A DNA stretch of 64,000 nucleotides from Nonomuraea montanisoli (lineage in GTDB: Bacteria; Actinomycetota; Actinomycetes; Streptosporangiales; Streptosporangiaceae), in the NCBI RefSeq assembly GCF_013363975.1, contig NZ_JABWGN010000016.1:124001-188000 (forward strand). Direction: 5' to 3'. The notes below the pieces were generated by a model. The model had not been told where the DNA came from and ran no database searches. It was given only the letters and a program-made list of their open reading frames with translations. The first letter of the stretch is position 1, and the number at the start of each line of letters is the position of its first letter. A program made the translations under genes and the position numbers. Positions 1 through 9,462 of the stretch are shown in pieces.

Positions 1-2
1 TC

Positions 3-191
3 CTGGAGAAGTACGGCGACAAGCGGGAGTTCATGCCGCTCTACGTCGGCGTCGCGGCTTGGAGGAGGCACCGCCTGACCTCCGTCGAACACCAGGCGGG
101 TGGACGCTGCTCGGTCGTCGGCTTCGACTGCGCCGACCTGGACGAGAAGCTCGCCAGGCAGCCCCGCGTCGGGGAAGTCCTTTCCGCCTGA
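3..191 (+). CDS. Hypothetical protein, C-terminal end (5' cut by window edge)
   Basis: An open frame runs from the left edge to a TGA at 189-191 and gives the last 62 residues of a protein whose start lies outside the window. It reads as coding: third positions are G/C-rich and the composition is mixed and charged, with a run like LEKYGDKREFMPLYVG near the cut. I recognise no family. It converges on hom, and a strong hairpin at 270-292 separates the two. In many actinomycetes thrC follows hom; here this unrelated, oppositely oriented gene occupies that place. Confidence 0.5.
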   Translation: MEKYGDKREFMPLYVGVAAWRRHRLTSVEHQAGGRCSVVGFDCADLDEKLARQPRVGEVLSA

Positions 192-269
192 GCCGCGGTC
201 CCATGTCCTGGACGTGCGTGGGCAACGCTCGGGGGTGCGGGGGGCCGGGAGGCCCCTTGCCAAGGGGGT

Positions 270-292
270 GTGGGGGAGCTCGGCTCCCCCAC
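270..292. terminator. Hairpin between convergent genes
   Basis: GTGGGGGAGC and GCTCCCCCAC form a perfect 10-bp stem with a 3-nt loop, preceded by a smaller stem (CCCCTT/AAGGGG, 253-267). The position, between a rightward gene ending at 191 and hom ending at 378, suits a bidirectional terminator. No U-tract follows, as is usual in high-GC actinomycetes. Confidence 0.6.
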
Positions 293-377
293 TGTCACAG
301 CCCGAGCCGCGTCGCGCGAAGCGCGGCCCTTGCGAGGACCTTGCCTGTGAGCCCCAAACCCAAATCTGGAGCCGGTC

Positions 378-1688
378 CTAGTCGTCGCCCTCGACGCGCA
401 TCACACTGGCCACCGCACGGACGATGTCGAGGTCGCGCAGTGCCTTCATCGTCGCCGTCAGCGCCGCGTCCGTCGCCCGGTGGGTGACGATGACGAGCTG
501 GGCGTCGTCGCCGTGGCCCTCCTGGCGTACGGTCTGGATGGAGACGTCGTGGGCGGCGAACAGCTCCGCGACGCGCGCGAGCACGCCCGGCTTGTCGGCG
601 ACGTCGAGCGCCACGTGGCAGCGCGTGACCGTCTCGCCCATCGGGTGGACGCTGAGCGAGGCGTACGTGGACTCCTCCGCCCCGCGGGTGCCGGCCAGGC
701 GGTTGCGGGCCACGGCCACCAGGTCACCGAGCACGGCCGAGGCCGTCGGCGCGCCACCGGCGCCCTTGCCGTAGAACATGAGCTGCCCGGCCGACTCCGC
801 CTCCACGAACACCGCGTTGTACGCCTCGCGCACCCCCGCCAGCGGGTGGCTGCGCGGGATCATCGCCGGGTGGACGCGCACGCCGACGGAGCGGCCGTCG
901 TCGGAGCGGGCGCAGATGGCCAGCAGCTTGATGACGTAGCCCATGGCCTTGGCCGAGGCGACGTCGGTGGCGGTGATCTCGGTGATGCCCTCGCGGTGCA
1001 CGTCGGCGGCCGTGACGCGGCTGTGGAAGGCGAGCCCGGCCAGGATGGCGGCCTTGGCGGCGGCGTCGAAGCCCTCGACGTCGGCCGTGGGGTCGGCCTC
1101 GGCGTAGCCGAGCGTCTGGGCCTCCTCCAGGGCGTCGGTGAAGGACGCTCCGGTGGAGTCCATCTTGTCGAGGATGTAGTTGGTGGTGCCGTTGACGATG
1201 CCGAGCACGCGCCGCACCCGGTCGCCGGCCAGCGACTCGCGCAGCGGGCGCAGCAGCGGGATGGCCCCGGCGACGCTGGCCTCGAAGTACAGGTCGCCGT
1301 TGCCGGCGCGGGCCGCCTCGTGCAGGGTGGCGCCGTCCTCGGCGAGCAGCGCCTTGTTGGCGGTGACCACGGACTTGCCGCGGTTGAGCGCCGCCACGAT
1401 GAGCGAGCGGGCCGGCTCGATGCCGCCGATCACCTCGACGACGATGTCGATGTCGTCGCGGGTGACCAGCGCCTCGGCGTCGGTGGTGAGCAGCTCGGGG
1501 GCGACGTCCACGTCGCGCTTGCGGCCCAGGCGGCGCACGGCGACCCCGGCCAGCTCCAGCGGGGCGCCGACGCGGGCGGCCAGGTCGCCGTCCTGCTCGT
1601 GCAGCAGGCGGATGACCTGGGAGCCGACGACGCCGCAGCCCAGCAACGCGACTTTCAGCGGTTTCACGGCCGCACCCTCACGTTTCAC
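378..1688 (-). CDS. hom: Homoserine dehydrogenase
   Basis: NAD(P)-dependent oxidoreductase that reduces aspartate semialdehyde to homoserine, the branch to threonine and methionine; cytoplasmic. The 436-residue product has an N-terminal Rossmann motif GCGVVGSQVIRLL, the family motif NGTTNYILDKM, and the catalytic-region stretch GYAEADPTADVEG. A C-terminal ACT domain (KPGVLARVAELFAAHDVSI, about residues 355-430) is where threonine feedback normally acts. The GTG start at 1688 overlaps the lysA stop (GTGA) and has AGGGGG just upstream; a second GTG at 1667 is an alternative that also has a plausible ribosome site. Translational coupling with lysA is likely. Family assignment is certain, the start less so. 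Confidence 0.96.
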   Translation of the reverse strand: MKREGAAVKPLKVALLGCGVVGSQVIRLLHEQDGDLAARVGAPLELAGVAVRRLGRKRDVDVAPELLTTDAEALVTRDDIDIVVEVIGGIEPARSLIVAALNRGKSVVTANKALLAEDGATLHEAARAGNGDLYFEASVAGAIPLLRPLRESLAGDRVRRVLGIVNGTTNYILDKMDSTGASFTDALEEAQTLGYAEADPTADVEGFDAAAKAAILAGLAFHSRVTAADVHREGITEITATDVASAKAMGYVIKLLAICARSDDGRSVGVRVHPAMIPRSHPLAGVREAYNAVFVEAESAGQLMFYGKGAGGAPTASAVLGDLVAVARNRLAGTRGAEESTYASLSVHPMGETVTRCHVALDVADKPGVLARVAELFAAHDVSIQTVRQEGHGDDAQLVIVTHRATDAALTATMKALRDLDIVRAVASVMRVEGDD

Positions 1689-3067
1689 AGCTGCCCCCTC
1701 AACAGGTCGTCCTCGGTCTCGCCCCGCATGATCACGCGGGCCGCGCCGTCGGCGACGGCGACCACGGCGGGCTTGGGCAGGTAGTTGTAGTTGCTGGCCA
1801 GCGAGCGGCAGTAGGCGCCGGTCGCGGCGACGGCCAGCAGGTCGCCCGGCGCGAGGTCGGACGGCAGGAAGCAGTCGCGGACGATGATGTCGCCGCTCTC
1901 GCAGTGCTTGCCGACGACGCGGCTGAGCATGGGCTCGGCCGTGCTCGCACGGCTGGCGAGGGTGACCGTGTAGTCGGCGCCGTACAGGGCGGTGCGGACG
2001 TTGTCGCTCATGCCGCCGTCGACGCTGACGTACGTGCGCAGGCCCTCGACGTCCTTGACGGTGCCGACCTCGTAGAGGGTGACGCCGCCGGGACCGACGA
2101 TCGCCCGGCCGGGCTCGACCGTGAGGCGGGGCACGGGCAGGCCGGCGTCCTCGCACACCTTGGCGACGATCTCGCGCAGGCCGTCGGCGATCTCCTTGAC
2201 GTCGGGCGCCTCGTCGTCCTCGACGTACGCGATGCCGTAGCCGCCGCCGAGGTCGAGCTCGGGCAGGACCACGTCGTGCTCGTCCTTGATCTGCACGAGC
2301 AGGCCGGCCAGGCGGCGGGCGGCCACCTCGAAGCCGGCCGTGTCGACGATCTGCGAGCCGATGTGCGAGTGCAGGCCGACGAGCTCCAGCGACGGCAGCG
2401 CGAGGATGCGGCGCACGGCCTCGGCGGCGGCCCCGGCGCTCAGCGACAGGCCGAACTTCTGGTCGTCGTGGGCCGTGGCGATGAACTCGTGGGTGTGGGC
2501 CTCGACGCCCGTGGTGACGCGGATCATCACCTTGGGCCGCTTGCCGTGCCGCTCGGCCAGGTATCCGAGCCGGGCGATCTCCTCGAAGGAGTCGACCACG
2601 ATGCGGCCGACGCCCACCTCCAGGGCGCGGGTCAGCTCGGCGACGGACTTGTTGTTGCCGTGCATGGTGATCCGCTCGGGCGGGAAGCCCACGCTGAGCG
2701 CCACGGCCAGCTCGCCGCCGCTGGCCACGTCGAGGCCGAGGCCCTCGTCGTGCAGCCAGCGGACGATCTCCTTGCACAGGAACGCCTTGCCCGCGTAGTG
2801 GACGTCGGAGCCGGCGAACGCGGTGACGTAGTCGCGCATGCGCGAGCGCACGTCGTGCTCGTCCAGGACGAACAGCGGCGTGCCGTGCTCGCGGGCGAGG
2901 TCGCGGACGTCGACGTGACCGATCGTGAGCGTGCCGTCGGTCCGCCCGGACGTTCGCGGCCAGATCGCGGGGTTGATCCGGTTGAGGTCGGCGGGCGGGA
3001 GCGGCGGGCGCTCGTGCGGCAGCATCTCGGCGTGCCGGTCCCCTGCGGGATGGGCGAATCGACTCAC
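1685..3067 (-). CDS. lysA: Diaminopimelate decarboxylase
   Basis: PLP-dependent decarboxylase that makes L-lysine from meso-diaminopimelate, the last step of lysine synthesis. The alanine-racemase-type barrel comes first, with the PLP lysine in HYAGKAF at residue 94 and the glycine-rich phosphate loop GGGYG. The beta domain follows, with GPGGVTLY, the substrate motif CESGDI and the C-terminal AYCRSLASNYNYLP. I chose GTG at 3067 because family similarity begins there (MSRFAHPAGDRH). The frame stays open upstream to a GTG at 3133, preceded by a strong AAGGAGG that sits too close to serve it. It overlaps hom by 4 bp, so the two form one unit. Confidence 0.95.
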   Translation of the reverse strand: MSRFAHPAGDRHAEMLPHERPPLPPADLNRINPAIWPRTSGRTDGTLTIGHVDVRDLAREHGTPLFVLDEHDVRSRMRDYVTAFAGSDVHYAGKAFLCKEIVRWLHDEGLGLDVASGGELAVALSVGFPPERITMHGNNKSVAELTRALEVGVGRIVVDSFEEIARLGYLAERHGKRPKVMIRVTTGVEAHTHEFIATAHDDQKFGLSLSAGAAAEAVRRILALPSLELVGLHSHIGSQIVDTAGFEVAARRLAGLLVQIKDEHDVVLPELDLGGGYGIAYVEDDEAPDVKEIADGLREIVAKVCEDAGLPVPRLTVEPGRAIVGPGGVTLYEVGTVKDVEGLRTYVSVDGGMSDNVRTALYGADYTVTLASRASTAEPMLSRVVGKHCESGDIIVRDCFLPSDLAPGDLLAVAATGAYCRSLASNYNYLPKPAVVAVADGAARVIMRGETEDDLLRGQL

Positions 3068-3206
3068 CCGATCGAGGCTATCGGAACAGTCCAGCCCCCA
3101 GGACCCGCTGACCACGTATCGAGACGCGATCACCCTCCTTAAGGGATATTTTTACGATTTTTCGTCATTTGGCCGAATATCTTGTGATCGGTCCAGAGTG
3201 ATCAGG

Positions 3207-3839
3207 TCACAGGCGGTCCGGGCCCGGCAGGACGTCCTCCACCGCCCGCGCCAGCCGCACGCGCGCCGTGTGCAGCGGCGACGGCTCCTCGTCCCCCACC
3301 GGCAGGGCCGGCGCCAGCTCGTACGCGTCGTGGTACGCCGTCGCCAGCCGCACCGCGTACGCCGACCACGCGCGTTCCGCCCGTTCCCCCTTGGCCAGCC
3401 GCCCGGGCAGCTCGGCGAGGACCCGCAGCACCGCCCGGTCACGCGGATCGCGCAGCAGCTCCGGCCGGAACCCCTCCTCCGGCACCCCGAGGTCGCGTGC
3501 CCGGCGCCGCACCGCCACGGCCCGCGCGTGGGCGTAACGCACGGCGAAGCCGGGGTTGTCCCAGGTACGCGGGAAGTCGGGCCACGGGTCGGGCAGGGAC
3601 AGCGGCCCGACCGTCTCGACCAGCCGGCCGGGCACCTCGACGACGATCCGCAGGAACCCGTTCGGACGCTCCTCCACGGCCGCCACGCCTTCGACGGCGC
3701 GCACCCGCGCGGCCAGCCCGTGGGCGGGCACGCCGAGCCTGCGGGCGGCGGCCGACAGGTAGGCGGCCTCGCGCTCCCAGGTGCCCTCGGGGGCCGGCGG
3801 CTCCCCGAGCACCTCGACGAGCCGCTGCTCAGGCGTCAC
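3207..3839 (-). CDS. ArgS-related DALR anticodon-binding-like protein (NrtL type)
   Basis: The 210-residue protein looks like the C-terminal anticodon-binding part of arginyl-tRNA synthetase with no catalytic core: no HIGH or KMSKS motif. Visible ArgS-like features are the helical stretch DNPGFAVRYAHARAVAVRRRA and the DALR-type tail YAVRLATAYHDAYELAPALPV. In many actinomycetes argS lies directly upstream of lysA, and here this short relative holds that slot. It resembles the family annotated in actinobacteria as ArgS-related anticodon-binding protein NrtL; whether it binds tRNA is unknown. It lies 139 bp upstream of lysA on the same strand. A true argS must be elsewhere in the genome. Confidence 0.75.
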   Translation of the reverse strand: MTPEQRLVEVLGEPPAPEGTWEREAAYLSAAARRLGVPAHGLAARVRAVEGVAAVEERPNGFLRIVVEVPGRLVETVGPLSLPDPWPDFPRTWDNPGFAVRYAHARAVAVRRRARDLGVPEEGFRPELLRDPRDRAVLRVLAELPGRLAKGERAERAWSAYAVRLATAYHDAYELAPALPVGDEEPSPLHTARVRLARAVEDVLPGPDRL

Positions 3840-3882
3840 GTCCCAAGCCTAGGAGGCGCGGTCACACCCCGAGCCCGGAGGC

Positions 3883-5730
3883 TCAGATGAGCGCGTGCGG
3901 CTCGGCCGAGCCGTACTCGACGAGGTGGGCGGCGCCCAGCAGCCAGCGGTCCTCGTCGCGCACCCGTACGTACCCGAAGCGGTCGGCCGAGAAGACCTTG
4001 ACCCCGTCGGCGCGGCACCGGCGCATGAGCACGTCGTCCCAGCCGTCCGTGAGGTCGGCGAAGCCGAGCTGGCGCAGGGTGTTGCGGCGGGCCAGCAGCG
4101 TGGCGCCGGCCACCTCCGGCAGGTAGGTGTACTCGGCCTCGGGCTGCTTGAGCAGCGTGGCCTGCGGCTTGCGCAGGTGGGTGTAGTAGGCGGCCTTGCC
4201 GACGATGTCGGCCGTGCTGAACAGGAACGCGCGGCGCAGGTCGGCGAGGTAGTGCGTGCCGTAGACGTCGCGCGGGTCCATGACGCCCACGAGGTCGGCC
4301 TCGCACAGGTCGAGGCCGCGCCCGAGCATCGCCCCCGCCGACAGCGACGGGTCGAGGTGGCGGAAGACGACCTCGACGTCGGGCACGACGTCGGCGGCGC
4401 GCTGCTCGGCCTCGGGCGGCCCGAACACGATGAGCTGCGCCGGCCGTACCGACTGCCGGGCGACCTGGGCGAGCGCGTGCTCCATCAGGAAGCGGTCGAG
4501 GATCGGCAGCAGGAGCGAGACCTCCAGCGTGGCCCGGGCGCTGGGCAGGCCGATCCGCTCCAGCAGGTCGTCGACGCGCTCGGTCATGGTGCCGCCGTCG
4601 TAGGCGCGGCGCAGGGCGACGTGGGCGCGGCGGGTGTCGGCCTCGTCGCCGATGGGGGTGCCGCAGGCGGCGATCTCCGCCAGCCGCCACGGCGGGGTGC
4701 CGGGCGGGCAGTCCACGGCGGCGGGCCAGCGGTAGGAGGTGAGCACGTCGGGGTAGGCCAGGTGGCCGGGCAGGAGCTGCTCCAGCGTGAGCACCCGGTC
4801 GATGCGCCCGCCGGACAGCGGGATGGGGTTGTGCACCCGCGGCTGGACGCCGAAGGACAGGCGGGGCCAGCCGCTGGCGGGGTCGGCGCTGAAGCGGTGC
4901 TCGAACAGCGCGGCGGCGGCCCGATAAGGGGCCACGTCGCCGCCCGTGTGCCAGAACACCGTGCGGATGCCCCGCTCGGCGCACCAGGCGAGCAGCGCCC
5001 GCAGGCCCTCGCCGGGCTCGCCGGTGATCTCCTCGGCCCACGGGCCGCCCTTGACCGACTCGACGACGAGCAGGTGCGGCACCTCCTGTGGGAGGACGCG
5101 GGCGAAGTCGCGCGGGGTGAAGCCGGTCGTCTGCCGCCACTCGTAGCGCAGCAGCGCCTCGGCGTGCGGGTCGGCGATCACCGCCGCGGTGAGGTGGGGG
5201 CGGGTGTTGGGGCCGGTCGGTATCCGGTACGGCTTGAGCTTGAAGGAGTGGCCGCCGAGCGTGCGGGTGGAGGAGGTGGCCTGGTAGGCGGCGCCGGGCC
5301 GCTCGTCCTTGGCCCGCTGGACGGCGACCGGCCGGCGCTTGGGCGCGGTGGGCCGCTTGACCGGCTTGGCCGCGCCCTTGAGGCCCTTGGCCAGCAGGAC
5401 GGGGTTGCTCTTGCCGCTCCGGATGGCGTCGCCGAGCCGGTTCCAGCGGGCGACCTTGATGGAGGAGAGCTTCCAGTTGGCCACCTCGGCCTGGTAGCGC
5501 TGCTCGGCGAGGTCCTTGCGCAGCTTCTCGGCGGCGGCCCGCTCGTCGGCCAGCAGCTCCTCGGCCTCGGCCAGCCGGTCGGCCAGCGCCTTGACCTCCT
5601 CGGTGCTCCGCTCGGCCTCGGCCAGGCGCGCCTGGGCCGCGTCGAGCAGGCGGGCCAGCTCGGCCGCGTGCTCCGCCTGGGCGATCGCGTCACGCAGCGC
5701 GCGCCTCGTGCTCTCCAGCTCAGTGCTCAC
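3883..5730 (-). CDS. Coiled-coil glycosyltransferase, family-2-like C-terminal domain
   Basis: The 615-residue protein has three parts. Residues 1-90 are a charged heptad-rich coiled coil (LAEAERSTEEVKALADRLAE region). Residues about 170-340 resemble the CgeB-like N-terminal part of spore/surface glycosyltransferases (HLTAAVIADPHAEALLRYEW). Residues about 400-615 resemble a GT-A fold (EVSLLLPILDRFLMEHALAQ, then VGVMDPRDVYG where a DxD-type site would lie). No signal peptide or membrane span is seen, so it is probably cytoplasmic and acts on a surface glycan or spore-coat glycan. The GTG start has GGAGG 4 bp upstream. It is divergent from the asparagine-synthetase-like gene, with 68 bp between them, suggesting shared control. 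Donor and acceptor cannot be told. Confidence 0.7.
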   Translation of the reverse strand: MSTELESTRRALRDAIAQAEHAAELARLLDAAQARLAEAERSTEEVKALADRLAEAEELLADERAAAEKLRKDLAEQRYQAEVANWKLSSIKVARWNRLGDAIRSGKSNPVLLAKGLKGAAKPVKRPTAPKRRPVAVQRAKDERPGAAYQATSSTRTLGGHSFKLKPYRIPTGPNTRPHLTAAVIADPHAEALLRYEWRQTTGFTPRDFARVLPQEVPHLLVVESVKGGPWAEEITGEPGEGLRALLAWCAERGIRTVFWHTGGDVAPYRAAAALFEHRFSADPASGWPRLSFGVQPRVHNPIPLSGGRIDRVLTLEQLLPGHLAYPDVLTSYRWPAAVDCPPGTPPWRLAEIAACGTPIGDEADTRRAHVALRRAYDGGTMTERVDDLLERIGLPSARATLEVSLLLPILDRFLMEHALAQVARQSVRPAQLIVFGPPEAEQRAADVVPDVEVVFRHLDPSLSAGAMLGRGLDLCEADLVGVMDPRDVYGTHYLADLRRAFLFSTADIVGKAAYYTHLRKPQATLLKQPEAEYTYLPEVAGATLLARRNTLRQLGFADLTDGWDDVLMRRCRADGVKVFSADRFGYVRVRDEDRWLLGAAHLVEYGSAEPHALI

Positions 5731-5798
5731 CAGACCTCCGTTTGCCAGCCGGGCAAAGGATACTCTTCTGCGGAAGCGTCTCGAAGGGATGAGATCCG

Positions 5799-7439
5799 GT
5801 GCAGTTCAACGTGCGGCCCTACGTCTGCGGCGCTCTCGGCCGGATCGACCCCGTCGTGCTGGGCAAGCTCACAGGGGCCGGGCCGCGGGTGCGGCCGGCC
5901 CTGCAGGCCGACGGGGCCGCGCTGTTCAGCTCGGCGCCGCTGCCGCCGTACCACCGCGGTGAGGGCTCGTTCGCGTTCGCCTGGGGCGAGCGCAGGCCGT
6001 CCGGCGCCCCCGAGGCCGGCTGGATGGCCGTGGCGGAGACGTACGAGACGCCGGGCCTGATCGGCGCGGGCGAGCGGGTCACGCTGCACGCCGGGGCGCT
6101 GGGCCTGGTCGACGTCTACTACGTGCGGCTCGGCGAGGCCGTCTACTTCTCGTCGCTGATCCAGCCGCTGCTGGCGCTGGTGCCGGTGGAGATCGACTGG
6201 GAGGCGTGGGCGTCGATCATCCAGGTGACGTTCCCGCTGGGCGAGGCCACGCCGTTCGCGGGGATCAGGCGGCTGCCCGGGTCGAGCGCGCTGGTCTGGG
6301 ACCAGGGGCGGCTGGCCACGGAGCGGCGGCTGCCGCGCTGGCTGCGCGGCGAGCCGTACGAGACGTGGATCAGCGCCGGCGAGCTGCTGGAGATCCTGCA
6401 CGAGGTCTACAAGGACTACGAGGGCCGCAGGCTGCTCGTGCCGGTCAGCGGCGGCTACGACTCGCGGCTGCTGTGCGCGGTGGCCGTGGCGCGCGGCGCC
6501 GACGTGGAGTCGTGGACGACGAGCCCGGACGACGGGACCGACACCGACATCGCGTTCGCGCGGGCGATCACGCGCGAGCTGCGCGTCCCGCACCGGGTGA
6601 TCACGCAGGACGCGGCCTCCTACCCCGGCGACGCCCGCGAGGTCGCGCGCCGGCTGGAGTACCTGACGCCGCACCACGCCTGGTACGCGCCGTTCGCCAA
6701 GGAGGTCCACGGGGCCGGACGGGTGCTGGTCGACGGCCTGGCGGGCGGCCCGCTGCTGAAGAACTTCATGGTCAGCGGCGCCGCGCTGGAGGCGACGTCG
6801 CAGGCCGAGCGCTCGGCCGCGATCCTGCGCTCGCTGAGCCTGGGCGAGCCGTCGCGGCCGTTCCTGTCGGAGCGGGCACACGAGTGGATCGAGGAGACGG
6901 TCCGGGAGCAGTTCGCCGCCGCGACCTCGATGCTCCACGGGCACCGGGCCGAGCTGCCGCTGTCGGTGCTGCACACGCGCACCGTGCGCGGCATCGCGCG
7001 CTCGGCGGTCAACCTGGTCGGGCCGGAGGCGTCGTTCGCGGCCCCGTTCATCCATCCCGACTTCTTCGACGCGGCGCTGTCGGTGGGCGTGGCCCGCAAG
7101 GACAAGGGCCGCTTCTACCGCGAGCTGCTGCACGCGGCCAACCCGCGCGTCGCGGCGCTGCCGTCCACGAACGTGGTCAAGCAGCCGCTGCAGCGGGTCC
7201 CGCTGCGCTCCACGGCCGCCCCCGCGCGGGCCTACGCGCACCAGATGCTGCAGACGGTCGCCGAGCGGGTGCCGGCGCTGCTGTCGGAGGAGCTGCACGA
7301 GGTGGTGTGGGGCGGCCCCGACGCGCTCACGCGCTTCGGCGGCTGGAACGACCGGTTCTGGGTGCGCGGGCTGGTGCTGCTGGGCCTCTGGCTGAACGAC
7401 TTCGAGAACGATCTGGGCGAGCTGGCGCCACCTTTCTAG
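5799..7439 (+). CDS. Asparagine synthetase-like amidotransferase (AsnB/McjC type)
   Basis: The 546-residue protein has an ATP-pyrophosphatase PP-loop SGGYDSRLL (about residues 220-228), the hallmark of asparagine synthetases and relatives that adenylate a carboxylate. The N-terminal half is glutaminase-like in layout, but the protein starts MQFNVRPYVCG and lacks the Cys at position 2 that AsnB uses to release ammonia from glutamine. It may therefore use free ammonia, an amine or an internal nucleophile. The C-terminal region, with VVKQPLQRVP, fits the synthetase fold. Start is GTG. It is divergent from the coiled-coil glycosyltransferase, and such pairs occur in surface-polymer loci. The class is clear, the product unknown. 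Confidence 0.75.
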   Translation: MQFNVRPYVCGALGRIDPVVLGKLTGAGPRVRPALQADGAALFSSAPLPPYHRGEGSFAFAWGERRPSGAPEAGWMAVAETYETPGLIGAGERVTLHAGALGLVDVYYVRLGEAVYFSSLIQPLLALVPVEIDWEAWASIIQVTFPLGEATPFAGIRRLPGSSALVWDQGRLATERRLPRWLRGEPYETWISAGELLEILHEVYKDYEGRRLLVPVSGGYDSRLLCAVAVARGADVESWTTSPDDGTDTDIAFARAITRELRVPHRVITQDAASYPGDAREVARRLEYLTPHHAWYAPFAKEVHGAGRVLVDGLAGGPLLKNFMVSGAALEATSQAERSAAILRSLSLGEPSRPFLSERAHEWIEETVREQFAAATSMLHGHRAELPLSVLHTRTVRGIARSAVNLVGPEASFAAPFIHPDFFDAALSVGVARKDKGRFYRELLHAANPRVAALPSTNVVKQPLQRVPLRSTAAPARAYAHQMLQTVAERVPALLSEELHEVVWGGPDALTRFGGWNDRFWVRGLVLLGLWLNDFENDLGELAPPF

Positions 7440-7525
7440 GCGTCACGCTTACCAGATGAACGCCCGGTAACAGGACGATTACATCTCGATCTCCAGGGGT
7501 AGAACGAGATCACAGCACAACCGGG

Positions 7526-7553
7526 TTCCGGAAAGCCGAGGGGCTGGTAGTGT
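7526..7553 (+). promoter_or_regulatory. Candidate treS promoter
   Basis: TAGTGT at 7548-7553 fits the actinomycete -10 pattern TAGxxT, with a weak -35-like TTCCGG at 7526-7531 and a 16-bp spacer. Transcription would begin near 7560, just before the first helix of the leader at 7565. Prediction from sequence only. Confidence 0.4.
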
Positions 7554-7564
7554 TCGGCCCGTAA

Positions 7565-7681
7565 GCGCCGCACAAGCGGGCACCGGATCACAAATCCGGT
7601 CCCGTCGAGGGCATGGGGTTCGCAGGGATGACGACCCCAGGCGGCGCGGTCACCTATGACAACGCCGGGGAACCGGTGACT
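7565..7681 (+). ncRNA. Structured 5' leader of treS (candidate cis-regulatory RNA)
   Basis: Four helices can be drawn. GCGCCGC (7565-7571) pairs perfectly with GCGGCGC (7641-7647) and closes a junction. Inside it are CGGG-c-ACCGGAT/ATCCGGT-CCCG (7577-7604) with loop CACAA, and TGGGGT/ACCCCA (7614-7639). After the junction GGTCACC (7648-7654) pairs with GGTGACT (7675-7681) around a 20-nt loop containing GGGGAACC. Treatment as RNA is inferred from nested perfect stems between a promoter and treS. The GGGGAACC and GGTGACTCC words recall parts of known riboswitch cores (ydaO, cobalamin), but the rest of those consensus structures is not present. No clear Shine-Dalgarno precedes treS; a CTCCTT run lies at 7697-7702. 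Confidence 0.5.
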
Positions 7682-7715
7682 CCGTCCTGCCCACATCTCC
7701 TTCTGTGAGCGACAC

Positions 7716-9401
<1,686 letters not shown>

Positions 9402-9428
9402 ACGGCGGCGCGTACCGCGAGGAGGGGA

Positions 9429-9462
9429 CAGGTGCCGGTCACCGCGAGGTGACCGGCACCTG
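9429..9462. terminator. 15-bp perfect stem, bidirectional terminator
   Basis: CAGGTGCCGGTCACC (9429-9443) and GGTGACCGGCACCTG (9448-9462) pair perfectly around loop GCGA. It lies between treS and the convergent permease gene and includes the last codons and stop of the permease, so it ends both transcripts and also encodes the permease C-terminus. Confidence 0.85.

Noticed and set aside
378..2777. One 799-residue protein spanning hom and part of lysA
   Set aside because: The upstream half is Arg/Pro/Gly-rich out-of-frame reading of lysA; the true hom begins at 1688 or 1667.
7565..7715. treS leader as a known cobalamin or c-di-AMP (ydaO) riboswitch
   Set aside because: Short words such as GGGGAACC occur, but the order and the remaining conserved blocks of either class are missing, so I call it only a candidate structured leader.
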